A stretch of DNA of 43,928 bases from a bacterium (GCA_017458675.1 JAFTAM010000095.1:1-43928); one strand, 5' to 3'; counted from the stretch's first letter, positions 8,069-16,861 are shown. Numbers and translations: made by a program. Notes: generated by a model from the letters alone, not told the origin.

Positions 8069-10105
8069 ATGCAGATTATTAATACAGAACGTACCGATAT
8101 GAAAGATGTTTTAGACAGAGAGAGCTCTGAAGGGCTCGGGACTGAAAAGAGCGCGCCTTCGGTTTTGGAGGCGGATCTTAAAAAAGAGGATTCTTATAGC
8201 AGGACCTTAGGCGAGACGCTGTGCATAGGTCTGTTTTTTGCTTTTCTTGTCTTTATTGCCATCTGGCCGGTAGGTTTTCATTGGGGCGATCAGCTGATCG
8301 GCGACTACGAGGGAGATTTCTGGAAACATTTCTGGGGACACTGGTGGGTCTGCCAAAGTCTTGATAAAGGGATACTGCCTCTCTTCTGCGATCTAATCAA
8401 TGCTCCGCGGGGAGGCTATCTGTATATTGCCGATCCCTGCAACGCCCTGATCGTATATGTTCTGAAGCCATTTATGTCTTTCGCCGCCGCTCAGAACGTC
8501 TTAATCGCTTTAAATTTATGGATGGGCATGGCGGCCTGCTGGATTTTGGCAAATTATTTCATTAAGGACAGGATCTGCAGCGCGGCGGCGGCGGTGGTTT
8601 ACGGTCTGTCCGGATATGTGCTGAGCTATCCTGTTTCTTCCGGAGTTTCGGAAACGCTGAATACTGCCTGGGCGCCTCTGTTTATATATTTTCTGCACCG
8701 CCTTTTGGATTGGGGCCGCTTCCGCGATATGCTTGGCATGGCCGTATTTTTTGCTCTGACGACTTTTTCGTGCTGGTATTACGGCGAATTTATGGCGGTT
8801 TATACGGCGGCGGCTTTTTTATACAAGGTTTCTCAATATATAATTAAATACTGGCGCGGCAGAAGCTATAAAATTAAAGAGCTGATTTGCTTTAAAAGAG
8901 CGCGGGCGGCTTTTCTCTGCAGCTGCAGAAGATGGTTCGCCTTCTCATACCCTTACCTGAAAATCCATTTTCTGCAGATCTGCTGCGCTATTATTCTGGG
9001 AGCGGTGATGATCTCTCCCTTTGCCATAGCCTTTAAACTGGTGGTCTCCAATTCCGCCAATATCGTCATGCCGGCTAAAGCGCCCAAGCGCTCCATCTCA
9101 CGCATGCGCGACTATATGGGCAATAACTCCGAGGTCAGCGTCAATATCCGCGGCATTAACGGCTTTCATAACTACACCAACCTTTTGGGACTTTTTCTGC
9201 CCGGAAAGGGCAACGCTACGGTCACGGTTACGGTCGACCGCCTGGTACGCGTGCATTATCTGGGCTGGATTGCCGTCATTCTGGGGCTGTTCGCCTGGCG
9301 GAGCCGCCGAAAAAATCAGGCGGTATACTATTTGGGAGCGGCTTTTCTCTTATTTCTGATCCTTTCCCTGGGACAGAAAATTACCTATTCCGATTTCTCT
9401 CCCCAAGGATTTCTGAACCCAGTTTATCTGCTGATGTTCCTGTTTTTCCCGTTTTTTTACAATATCGCCATCCCCTTCCGACTGCTGATGATTTCTCTGA
9501 TATGTCTGGGGATTCTGGCTTCCTGGGGAATGAAGGAGCTTCTCAGGCGGCAGACCTATTTTAAAAAGTGCGTATTCAGCAGCTTTATCTGCTTTTGTAT
9601 GCTGCTGGAAATCATTTTTGTCTCGCCTCTGCCCTGGCCCTTGCCGGTCAGTCCGGTGGAGGTCCCCAATTTTTATAATATAATTGCGGCGGATCCCCGC
9701 GATTATGCCATAATCGACTATCCTTTCGAACGTCCCGGAGCGCGTCTGATTCCCAGCGAATATTTCTATTATCAGACCGTCCACGGCAAGAAGATTCCTT
9801 ACCGCACCAGCGGCGTGCTGAGCTGGGAGCTTTCTCATAACTTTTTTATGGAGGAGATCCTTTTGGCTCAGAACGGCGTGCTGGCTTCCAGCAAAACCAG
9901 AAAGAATTTTGAACGGGGCATTAAATCTCTGCTGGATATGAAATTCAGGTATTTCATTCTTCATGAGCGTCTGCTGCCCGGGTTTACCGCCCTGGATATA
10001 GAAAACCGTCTGATTCCGTATTTGGGCGAGCCTATGCGTTTCGGCGACGGAACCGTCGTCTTTCAGATAAAGGATATAAGCTCGACAGAAAATGAAGCTG
10101 AGTAA
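8069..10105 (+). CDS. Polytopic membrane protein, possible GT-C-like glycosyltransferase (paralogue of 4791-6869)
   Basis: This is a protein of about 678 residues with a charged cytoplasmic N-terminus of about 50 residues and about 10-12 membrane segments between residues 60 and 500. Residues about 540-675 form a soluble C-terminal domain. Motifs GDYEGDFWKHFWGHWW and NAPRGGYLYIADP in the first large loop resemble acidic loops of GT-C-type transferases. SYPVSSGVSETLNTAWAPL and CWYYGEFMAVYTAA match the paralogue encoded across the divergent gap. The reading frame is open from a TTG at 8060, but no ribosome binding site supports it, so I prefer the ATG at 8069. An ATG at 8099 is also possible. 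The next gene begins near its end, suggesting a plus-strand operon of two. Function unproven. Confidence 0.6.
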   Translation: MQIINTERTDMKDVLDRESSEGLGTEKSAPSVLEADLKKEDSYSRTLGETLCIGLFFAFLVFIAIWPVGFHWGDQLIGDYEGDFWKHFWGHWWVCQSLDKGILPLFCDLINAPRGGYLYIADPCNALIVYVLKPFMSFAAAQNVLIALNLWMGMAACWILANYFIKDRICSAAAAVVYGLSGYVLSYPVSSGVSETLNTAWAPLFIYFLHRLLDWGRFRDMLGMAVFFALTTFSCWYYGEFMAVYTAAAFLYKVSQYIIKYWRGRSYKIKELICFKRARAAFLCSCRRWFAFSYPYLKIHFLQICCAIILGAVMISPFAIAFKLVVSNSANIVMPAKAPKRSISRMRDYMGNNSEVSVNIRGINGFHNYTNLLGLFLPGKGNATVTVTVDRLVRVHYLGWIAVILGLFAWRSRRKNQAVYYLGAAFLLFLILSLGQKITYSDFSPQGFLNPVYLLMFLFFPFFYNIAIPFRLLMISLICLGILASWGMKELLRRQTYFKKCVFSSFICFCMLLEIIFVSPLPWPLPVSPVEVPNFYNIIAADPRDYAIIDYPFERPGARLIPSEYFYYQTVHGKKIPYRTSGVLSWELSHNFFMEEILLAQNGVLASSKTRKNFERGIKSLLDMKFRYFILHERLLPGFTALDIENRLIPYLGEPMRFGDGTVVFQIKDISSTENEAE

Positions 10106-10148
10106 TTCTTGCGAAATTTTGAAAAAGACCTGGCAGCAGGAGAGCGAG

Positions 10149-11153
10149 ATGGCTGAGAAGCGGCCATTCGGCTCAAAACTGCTGCGGATTGGGCTGGGCT
10201 GGAATTTTGCCATTGCCGCTTTTGCCGCGCTGACAGAAGCGGTCGGACTGCTGAGCCATGAAAAAAACGAGCTGCTCTTATGCAGCGTCATGTGCCTGTT
10301 TGTCTTTTTTATGACGCTGGATATTATGCGCCGCAGCGCTTATATATTTTTCAGCGACCGCTGTTCGGGCCGGAATATTATTCTGGAGCTCGCTCCCTGC
10401 GGATACGGAGCCAATTTTTTAGTAAAAATTATAAAAATTGTCCTGCCCTGGTGCATTGAAGCTTTGGCGGCGGGCGCCGTATTATTTATGAGAGATTTGC
10501 TCATCGGACAAGACGGAGCGGCAGCCTTCGGTTTTTTGACGGTAAGCGTGTTCGGGATGATCGGCGCTTTGGGAGCGGGAATGGCCTGGAGCTGCAGGCG
10601 GGATTTTACGGCGGGGAGATGCTCCCGTTCGGCGGCGTTTTTTTTTGGGGTATTTCTGGTTCTGTTTTTAATCTGCAGCGCCGACGGTGATCTTTCTCAG
10701 GCGGAGATGGCGCTTTGGGCGGTTTCTCTTTTTTGCCTGTTCTGGCTGCCGAGCTTCAATTTCTGCAGCGGGACGGTCTGTCTTCTTCTCAGCGCGGCTG
10801 CGGCGGTTCCGACTTTCTTCCCGGCGGTGCGCTCCTGCAGTTACGGCGCTTTTGAATACGCCGTTCCTTATGTCGCGGCGGCTTATGTTTATGATTTGAA
10901 GGCCGAGGCTTCGCAGGCTGCAGGCGGCATTGACGCTTCCGCGCCCGGAGAAGATGGGCGAGGCAAGAGCGAGAGCGGGGCCGCCGGGGGCGGGAAGGGA
11001 GACTGCACAGCGTCCGAAGACGGCGCGCTGGCTTTGAAGCCGCAGCCGGCCGAAGCCGCTTTGGAAAGGATTCTCAGCTGCGGACTCCTGTCGCTGGCGC
11101 TTTTTGCGGCCGGTCTCGGCTGTCTCAGGCTGAAGAGTACGGAGCCTCTTTAA
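10149..11153 (+). CDS. Integral membrane protein of unknown function
   Basis: This protein of about 334 residues has around seven hydrophobic helices between residues 15 and 240, an Ala/Gly-rich polar loop (about 245-305) and a last helix near the C-terminus. The frame is open from an ATG at 10092 that overlaps the previous gene, but that ATG has no Shine-Dalgarno. The ATG at 10149 is preceded by AGGAG with about 6 bases between, so I use it. The helix arrangement resembles ABC-2-type permeases only loosely, and no partner ATPase is next to it. Downstream of the previous polytopic protein and probably co-transcribed with it. The 3' half is very GC-rich and low in complexity, suggesting little constraint on that loop. 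Confidence 0.5.
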   Translation: MAEKRPFGSKLLRIGLGWNFAIAAFAALTEAVGLLSHEKNELLLCSVMCLFVFFMTLDIMRRSAYIFFSDRCSGRNIILELAPCGYGANFLVKIIKIVLPWCIEALAAGAVLFMRDLLIGQDGAAAFGFLTVSVFGMIGALGAGMAWSCRRDFTAGRCSRSAAFFFGVFLVLFLICSADGDLSQAEMALWAVSLFCLFWLPSFNFCSGTVCLLLSAAAAVPTFFPAVRSCSYGAFEYAVPYVAAAYVYDLKAEASQAAGGIDASAPGEDGRGKSESGAAGGGKGDCTASEDGALALKPQPAEAALERILSCGLLSLALFAAGLGCLRLKSTEPL

Positions 11154-11202
11154 TGCCTGCGCTCTGCGCCGACGCCCGGAAGGCGCCGGACCGGCGGCGT
11201 CT

Positions 11203-13038
11203 TTAAATCTTTTCGGCCAGTTCGGCGAAGCCTATGAAGGCGTCCAGAGGATCGGCCTCGTCTTTGGCGTTCATAATTTCCAGGATCAGGCTGGTTCCGT
11301 TTTGGCCGGTGCAGAGGTAAATGCGGTCGCACATGCTGAGCATTACCGAATAGCCAAGTCCCAGTGAAGGAGCGGTGTCGCAGGAGAAGCCGGGCAGGAG
11401 AATGGCCTTGGGCAGGGTGGCGAAGGAAATACCGGGGCCGGTGTCGTCCAGGCGCACATGGATGCCTTCGGAGTCGGTTTTGATGGCCATTTTTCCTGGA
11501 GGTCCGTATTTGACGACGTTGGTAGCCGCCTCCGATACGCAGGTAACCATATTGAAGACGATCTCGTCTTCAAAGCCTTCTTCCTTCATGACCTTTTCGG
11601 TGAGATGCCTGGAATCGGGTACGTTTTCGGCTGATTCGAGCTTTAAGGAGATAAGCTCCCTGCCGCAGTCCGCCCAGTGGCTGTCGAGCTCGTCGCGTTC
11701 GCAGAAAACCAGCTTTCCGGCGGTGAGAGCGTTTAAAGCATCCCTGTAAAAGCGGCGTCTGCCGGTTTCTTCCTCCAGACGGCGGCGGACGTTTATGGCA
11801 TTCTGCAGAGCCAGGCCGGCCTGAATGCCTACGGAAATCAAAAATGAATTGTTCTCTCTGGAAATGGCGTTTTCGCTGTCGGACAGAGCCCAGATGTAGC
11901 CGATATGTTCGGTGCCTACGGTAAGAGCTACGCAGGCGATGCCCTTGAAGCCCGCTTCCTTTAAGGCCAGAGAAGTCGGATCGGGCTGGCTGCCGACGTC
12001 CTTGATGACTTTAATGCTCTGCTTTCCCAAATCGAGACAGAAGCTGTCGATGACCTTTTTTAAGGAGGCGGTGACGACGTGCTCGGAAGTTCTGTCGATG
12101 ACCTCTCCGCAGCCCTGCAGCTTAATGCCGCAGCAGGCGAAGCCGCACATCTCCCGCACCGATTCGGTAATGATGTTTATTACCTTGGAAATATCGAAGG
12201 CCTGACTGAGGCGCAGAGCCAGACTGTACAGATAAGACAGATTGCGGCTGGCAAAAAACTCCTCCATGGGCAGCTTGTCCGCCGGCGTAACTAAGGAAAC
12301 AATGCCTTTAAAGACGCTGTCCCTGTCGAAGCGCGGCGTGGCGTCGATCTCTACGGGGAGGGAATCGGCGCGCAGACGCACCCTGAAGGGAGAGATGATG
12401 CCGTTATGCAGCTGCACCTGGACGGCGGCCATACAGGGAAGGTCCCTGGGGTCGATAAAATCGTCGAGCCTGCGTCCGATAACGTCCTTTGTGCCTGCCA
12501 GTACTTTGAAGGTGTTGTTGGCCCAGCGTATTTTGGCGTTTTCGTCGGTGTCAACGATGCCCTGATTAACTCGGTTCAAAAATTTGCGGTAGCGTTCGTG
12601 TACAGAGACGTCTTTGGCTTTTATTTCCCACCAGGAACCCAGGCTGTCCATGATTCTGCAGGCCTGCTTAACCGACGGCAGATTCGTATAACCCAGACAG
12701 CAGATGCGGGGGAGGCATTTTTGCGCGGCTTTCCGGAAGACGGCGTCCGCGGGGTGAGTATCGCCGTCTTCGCCATGGCTGTCGGGGCTGAAAATAAATA
12801 AAAATTCCGCATCCAGAGAGATCTCGGAAAAATAGGCCGACAGTTCTTCAAGATCGGGGTGAGTCAGACTTATCAGCGCCAGCTGACTGCCGCTCATGAG
12901 CGGCTGGGTAGAGCGAAGCTCCGCTGCCGAACTTACCGTATATACGTCGCAATCCGGGGCGGAAAGGCTTTCGCCCGCCGTTTTAATTTCCTGAGGATTG
13001 GAACTTATAAATAATAAATTACACTTCTTGTTAAACAC
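11203..13038 (-). CDS. Signalling protein: receiver-like, PAS, GAF and RsbW/RsbT-type ATPase domains
   Basis: Residues about 8-125 have the alternating pattern of a response-regulator receiver, but the acidic pocket reads ISSN and the phospho-acceptor position reads LISLTH, so it is probably not phosphorylated. Residues about 150-255 look like a PAS domain (VNQGIVDTDENAKIRWAN, then DFIDPRDLP). About 265-420 is a GAF domain. About 490-600 is an HATPase of the anti-sigma (RsbW/RsbT) type: N box SEAATNVVKYG, G1 DDTGPGIS, G2 GLGYSVM. There is no His-kinase dimerisation box, so it more likely controls a sigma factor or partner switch than acting as a classic two-component kinase. The start is GTG at 13038 with AGGA 12 bases upstream; both lie in an inverted repeat. 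It is transcribed away from the CPBP protease gene. Confidence 0.75.
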   Translation of the reverse strand: MFNKKCNLLFISSNPQEIKTAGESLSAPDCDVYTVSSAAELRSTQPLMSGSQLALISLTHPDLEELSAYFSEISLDAEFLFIFSPDSHGEDGDTHPADAVFRKAAQKCLPRICCLGYTNLPSVKQACRIMDSLGSWWEIKAKDVSVHERYRKFLNRVNQGIVDTDENAKIRWANNTFKVLAGTKDVIGRRLDDFIDPRDLPCMAAVQVQLHNGIISPFRVRLRADSLPVEIDATPRFDRDSVFKGIVSLVTPADKLPMEEFFASRNLSYLYSLALRLSQAFDISKVINIITESVREMCGFACCGIKLQGCGEVIDRTSEHVVTASLKKVIDSFCLDLGKQSIKVIKDVGSQPDPTSLALKEAGFKGIACVALTVGTEHIGYIWALSDSENAISRENNSFLISVGIQAGLALQNAINVRRRLEEETGRRRFYRDALNALTAGKLVFCERDELDSHWADCGRELISLKLESAENVPDSRHLTEKVMKEEGFEDEIVFNMVTCVSEAATNVVKYGPPGKMAIKTDSEGIHVRLDDTGPGISFATLPKAILLPGFSCDTAPSLGLGYSVMLSMCDRIYLCTGQNGTSLILEIMNAKDEADPLDAFIGFAELAEKI

Positions 13039-13059
13039 AAGGGAAACTGTTCCTGTGTT
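13034..13059 (-). promoter_or_regulatory. Inverted repeat covering ribosome binding site and start codon of the PAS/GAF gene
   Basis: On the minus strand AACACAGGAA pairs with TTCCCTTGTGTT around a short loop, with a small bulge. The AGGA lies in the first arm and the GTG start codon of the gene at 11203-13038 lies in the second. In RNA this would hide the start site. As DNA it could also be an operator, since the plus-strand TATAAT at 13059 abuts it. Confidence 0.5.
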
Positions 13060-13124
13060 ATAATAAAATTTCCTACACTGAGCAGAAAAAATCAGCTAAA
13101 AATTATGAGCTGATATTTAGCTGA
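13059..13124 (+). promoter_or_regulatory. Promoter -10 and leader with two mutually exclusive hairpins, CPBP protease gene
   Basis: A perfect TATAAT at 13059-13064 is a likely -10; no good -35 is visible. The leader that follows contains TCAGCTAAA (13092-13100), AGCTGAT (13108-13114) and TTTAGCTGA (13116-13124). The first can pair either with the second (ATCAGCT/AGCTGAT, 7 bp) or with the third (9 bp perfect). The third element ends 8 bases before the ATG at 13133, where no normal Shine-Dalgarno exists. Confidence 0.4.
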
Positions 13125-13132
13125 GATATTAT

Positions 13133-14647
13133 ATGACTATGGGAAAAAACTGTTTTACAGATTTTTATAGGCGGCGCAGAATATGGATTATGTCGCTGCT
13201 GATTTTGTGGCTTTGGGCGCCTGTTCTGCTCCTTGCCTGGCTGCCTGCCGGAAGGGATTCGGGGCTGAAATCTCATGTTAAGATCAAAGCGGAAGCGCTG
13301 CTTAGAGCCGCAAGGATAGAAAATCTTTTAAATTGCAGTTTAGGAGCGGCTGAATCCTTAAAGTTTACTAAAGCTGAAGCGAAAGCTTTGGATATTGAAG
13401 ATAATTTGGCCGCCGCCGCCGTCTTTATTTTAAGGAGGGACTATGATGACGCGTTGCTGATGCTGTGGGCGTCCGGCTCCAAAATTGAGAACAACAGATC
13501 TCCCGAAGCGGCTCTTGTGTGCTGTCTTGATTCTGTGAATGAAAAAGAAGAATATGAAAGAGTTTTTGAAAGAAAAGCTCTTGAATATATTTTTAAAACT
13601 GAAGACGTCAATAAAAAGATTCTTATCCTCAAAGCCTTATGGCTGTTCAGGGGCAGCGAGTATACTATAACCGGAGACGATGGGTCCGTGTCCTCCGGCA
13701 GTACTGTCAAATCGGAATGCGGCAAAGATTATCCTATAACGGAAGAAGCCTATGAGATAAATTATCGCTGCTTTCTGAGGGATATCGGCTTAGTTTGTTT
13801 CGCTTTTATTTTTATTTCGGCCGCCCTTTTGAGCGGAGCTTTTCTTGCTTTTAATGAGGCGAATAACTTCTGGGTTTGGTTTAAAACTGGAAAGAATCCG
13901 CGGAATGAAACTGAGAATCCTCAAATCCCCTCTTTAGAATTTTTGCCTTCCTTTTCTCTTTTTGTATTTATCAATTGGCTGTCTGTATTTTCGGCCGTAA
14001 TTTTGGGTTTTATTTTAAAAAGAATATATTATTCGGAAATTATCGGAACGGTTGAACTGCAAATTATTATTTATGCCGTCAATTTAACCGTTATAGCTTA
14101 TAAGCTGCCTCAGCTGACGGTAAAAAGAGCGGAGGAAAAGGGCGGTTCTGTAATTTCACTGCGCGAGATCTGCGGCTTTGTGGGCTTGGGCAGTTTTAAA
14201 AAAGCTTATCTTTTCGAGGCCTTCGGAGGCTACGGCCTGGCCTTGGCCGCCGCTTTTCTGCTGTCATGGGTTACTTCGGCCGTTTTAGGAGGAACGCCTC
14301 ATTCAAGCAACGTTTTGCTTGATAATATGCTGAACGGAAATATTTATGAGTATGCCGCCGTATTCATATTGGTTTTGGCAGGCCCCTTTTATGAGGAAAT
14401 CTTCTTTCGAGGCATTTTATTCGGCGGCTTAAAAAGCGTTTTTAATATTTCTCTGGCCGCCGCCGCCGCTTCTCTGGCCTTCAGCCTCTGTCACGGAGAT
14501 TCTCAGGGACTTCTGGTTCTGACGGGACTGGGAGCGGTTTTCTGCTGGCTTTATCAGCGCAGCCGCAGCCTGTGGCCTTCTATTCTGGCTCATATGCTGT
14601 GGAACGGCGGCATCGCAGTCTATCTGTTTGTTCTGCTTTATCTTTAG
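13133..14647 (+). CDS. CPBP-family intramembrane metalloprotease
   Basis: This 504-residue membrane protein ends in a CPBP (Rce1/Abi-like) glutamic protease domain. The three family motifs are present: EEIFFRG at about residue 420, FSLCHGD at about 449-455, and HMLWNG at about 486. Together these supply the catalytic Glu pair, Arg and His residues. The N-terminal 220 residues hold one helix (about 18-38) and a charged soluble segment, then about eight helices. In bacteria such proteases are linked to peptide maturation, immunity or prenyl-protein-like processing; the substrate here is unknown. ATG codons occur at 13133 and 13139, neither with a clear ribosome binding site. The 5' half is AT-rich compared with neighbours. 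Confidence 0.8.
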   Translation: MTMGKNCFTDFYRRRRIWIMSLLILWLWAPVLLLAWLPAGRDSGLKSHVKIKAEALLRAARIENLLNCSLGAAESLKFTKAEAKALDIEDNLAAAAVFILRRDYDDALLMLWASGSKIENNRSPEAALVCCLDSVNEKEEYERVFERKALEYIFKTEDVNKKILILKALWLFRGSEYTITGDDGSVSSGSTVKSECGKDYPITEEAYEINYRCFLRDIGLVCFAFIFISAALLSGAFLAFNEANNFWVWFKTGKNPRNETENPQIPSLEFLPSFSLFVFINWLSVFSAVILGFILKRIYYSEIIGTVELQIIIYAVNLTVIAYKLPQLTVKRAEEKGGSVISLREICGFVGLGSFKKAYLFEAFGGYGLALAAAFLLSWVTSAVLGGTPHSSNVLLDNMLNGNIYEYAAVFILVLAGPFYEEIFFRGILFGGLKSVFNISLAAAAASLAFSLCHGDSQGLLVLTGLGAVFCWLYQRSRSLWPSILAHMLWNGGIAVYLFVLLYL

Positions 14648-14800
14648 ACTGTATAAAGCGGCATATCTTTTTCTTTTCAGCTTTGCGCCGGCTTTCTTCC
14701 TAATTCTCCAGCTGCGGGCCTGCGCCGCCCTGAGCCGGCATGACGCCGCCTTGCCGTACTTTACCGTCCCGGCGTATATTGCCGCTTTGAGTCCGTATAC

Positions 14801-14873
14801 TGTCATACTGAGCCTTCGGCGAAAGATCTCAACCGTCAAAAGCTCAAGGTTTTTCGCTCAGTTTGAAATGACA
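14801..14873. repeat. Head-to-head pair of TGTCAT-ACTGAGC repeat units
   Basis: TGTCATACTGAGC at 14801 on the plus strand is answered by the reverse complement of TGTCATTTCAAACTGAGCG ending at 14873. The two related units face each other, and both resemble the CATTCTGAGCG units found elsewhere in the window. The gap 14648-15008 otherwise holds the terminator at 14942-14973. I do not support an open frame running through this gap. Confidence 0.5.
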
Positions 14874-14941
14874 GGGCGGGAACTGAACTGTTCGGGTGCA
14901 GGTCTGCCGCAGCGGATAATAAAGGCGCGCAAACAGAAAGA

Positions 14942-14973
14942 CCCTTCGCCTGGGTTCGAGCGAAGGGCCTTTT
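14942..14973. terminator. Bidirectional terminator between the CPBP gene and thrS
   Basis: CCCTTCGC (14942-14949) and GCGAAGGG (14960-14967) form a perfect 8-bp stem. CCTTTT follows on the plus strand. On the minus strand TCTTTCTGTTT follows. It lies 35 bp past the thrS stop, so it probably ends thrS transcription and may also end the plus-strand transcript. Confidence 0.7.
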
Positions 14974-15008
14974 GGCTTTAATCCAGAGTTTTGCTTCCGG
15001 CGTCTTTA

Positions 15009-16835
15009 TTATTCAGGCAGAACCACGTCGGCGAAGTTGTCCATGGTGCGCTCTTTGCACATCTTGGCCAGAATGTTCTGGAATTCCGTGAACTTCAGAG
15101 TGCGCTGATCCTTGACCGAGTAGCGTCTCCAGGTGACGGATTCGTTTTCCGCCTCGTTGGCGCCGACCACCAGAATGTTGGGGATCTTGGAGGTGACGGC
15201 GGCGCGGATCTTCTTATTGAAGCTGTCGCCCTCCAGATTGGCCTGGGCCCTGTAGAGATCGTTTCTCAGAGCGGCGGCCAGGCGCTCGGCGTAATCTCCG
15301 AATTTTTCGACCGAAACCGGCACGACCATGACCTGAACGGGAGACATCCAGGTGGGGAAGGCGCCCTTGAAGTGCTCCATGAGGAAGGCCAGGAAGCGCT
15401 CGTGGGTTCCCAGAGGAGCTCTGTGGATGCAGTAGGGAGTGTGGTACTCGCCGTCTTTGCCGGTGTAGACCAGGTTGAAGCGGGAGGGCACGGCAAAGTC
15501 GAGTTGGTTGGTGGAAGCGGTCTCTTCGCGGCCCAGGACGTTGCGGATCTGGAAATCTACCTTGGGACCGTAGAAGGCGGCTTCGCCGGGAACTTCTTCG
15601 AAATCGACGCCCATGGAGCGCACTACCTGGCGGATGGCGTCTTCGGACTGAGCCCAGGCTTCGGGATTATCGACGTATTTTTTGGTATTTTTGGGATCGT
15701 GCAGGGAGAGGCGCATCCAGTAGCCCTCGATGCGGAACTTGTCGTAATAGAAGCTATGCAGGTCCAGAACCGCCTTAAACTCTTCGGCCAGCTGTTCCGG
15801 ACTGCAGTAAATGTGAGCGTCGTTCATGCACATGCCGCGTACGCGCAGAAGTCCGGCCAGCGAGCCGGAGCCCTCGTAGCGGTAGCAGTTTCCGTATTCG
15901 GCTAGGCGCAGAGGCAGCTCGCGGTAGGAGCGGGGACGGCTGCTGAAGATCATGTGGTGCATGGGGCAGTTCATCGGTTTTAAGTAATAGTTCTGCCCGT
16001 CGTCGATCTGCATGGGCGGATACATGCCGTCTTTGTAGTAAGGAAGGTGTCCGGAGGTGTAAAAGAGCTGCTCGTTGGTAATGTGGGGAGTGGCCACGCG
16101 CTGATAGCCGCCGCGCTGCTCGGTCTCCTTGGCGAATTTCTCCAGCTCCTCGCGCAGAACCGTGCCGTTGGGGAGCCACAGAGGCAGGCCCAGGCCAACC
16201 TTTTCGGTCATGGTGTAGAACTCCAGTTCCTTGCTCAGCTTGCGGTGGTCGTATTTGCGGGCTTCCTCGCGCTGGCGCAGATACTCCTTGAGGTCTTTTT
16301 TGTTGTTGAAGGCCAGACCGTAAATTCGGGTCAGCATCTCTCTGGACTGGTCGGCGTGCCAGTAAGCTCCGGCTACGCTGTCCAGAGCGAAGCAGTCGGA
16401 GGGAATCTGAGAGGTGTTTTCCACGTGGGGGCCGGCGCAGAGATCGGTGAACTCTCCGTTCTGATAAATGCTGACTTCCTTGTGGTCCTCGGCCAGCTCG
16501 CGCACATGCTCGGCCTTTAAAATTTCTCCGGCTTCCTCAAAGCGCTTTGCCGCTTCTTCTATATCAAGCACTGTGCGGGTGAAGGCTTGCTTTTCGCCGA
16601 TAATTTTGCGCATTTCCGCTTCGATTTTGGGAAGGTTCTCGCTGTCGAATTCCTCGGCGAACTGGAAATCGTAATAAAAGCCGTTGTCGACTGCCGGGCC
16701 GAAGCCGAGCCTGGTTCCCGGATAAAGTCTCTGTACCGCTTCGGCTAAAACGTGCGCTAAAGAGTGGCGTCTCTTGTATAAGGGATCGTTTTCCTTTTCC
16801 TGCTCGCTCATATTTGAATAGACTTGTCTGGCCAT
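15009..16835 (-). CDS. thrS: Threonyl-tRNA synthetase lacking the TGS domain
   Basis: ThrRS attaches threonine to tRNA-Thr in the cytoplasm. At 608 residues it lacks the N-terminal TGS domain of the roughly 640-residue form and begins almost directly with the editing domain: HSLAHV at about residue 24 (HxxxH) and DLCAGPH at about 131. The class II catalytic core has zinc ligands Cys in MNCPMHH, His in NDAHIY and His in YCIHRAPLGTHERF. Motif 2 reads RVRGMCMNDAHIYC rather than the more familiar TQDDAH form. The anticodon-binding domain occupies the last 105 residues or so (SPVQVMVVPVS onward). The leader is about 120 nt with a promoter at 16965-16993. GGAG lies about 14 bases before the ATG, which is longer than usual. 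Confidence 0.95.
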   Translation of the reverse strand: MARQVYSNMSEQEKENDPLYKRRHSLAHVLAEAVQRLYPGTRLGFGPAVDNGFYYDFQFAEEFDSENLPKIEAEMRKIIGEKQAFTRTVLDIEEAAKRFEEAGEILKAEHVRELAEDHKEVSIYQNGEFTDLCAGPHVENTSQIPSDCFALDSVAGAYWHADQSREMLTRIYGLAFNNKKDLKEYLRQREEARKYDHRKLSKELEFYTMTEKVGLGLPLWLPNGTVLREELEKFAKETEQRGGYQRVATPHITNEQLFYTSGHLPYYKDGMYPPMQIDDGQNYYLKPMNCPMHHMIFSSRPRSYRELPLRLAEYGNCYRYEGSGSLAGLLRVRGMCMNDAHIYCSPEQLAEEFKAVLDLHSFYYDKFRIEGYWMRLSLHDPKNTKKYVDNPEAWAQSEDAIRQVVRSMGVDFEEVPGEAAFYGPKVDFQIRNVLGREETASTNQLDFAVPSRFNLVYTGKDGEYHTPYCIHRAPLGTHERFLAFLMEHFKGAFPTWMSPVQVMVVPVSVEKFGDYAERLAAALRNDLYRAQANLEGDSFNKKIRAAVTSKIPNILVVGANEAENESVTWRRYSVKDQRTLKFTEFQNILAKMCKERTMDNFADVVLPE

Positions 16836-16861
16836 AACTGTGTTAAGTAACTCCGTTTTCC

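Noticed and set aside
14628..14981. Open frame of 117 codons after the CPBP gene
   Set aside because: It begins inside the CPBP gene, runs through the inverted repeat pair and the terminator, has no ribosome binding site and no protein-like conserved features.
14991..16520. Long plus-strand frames opposite thrS
   Set aside because: Antisense shadows produced by the codon bias of thrS, which is unmistakable on the minus strand.
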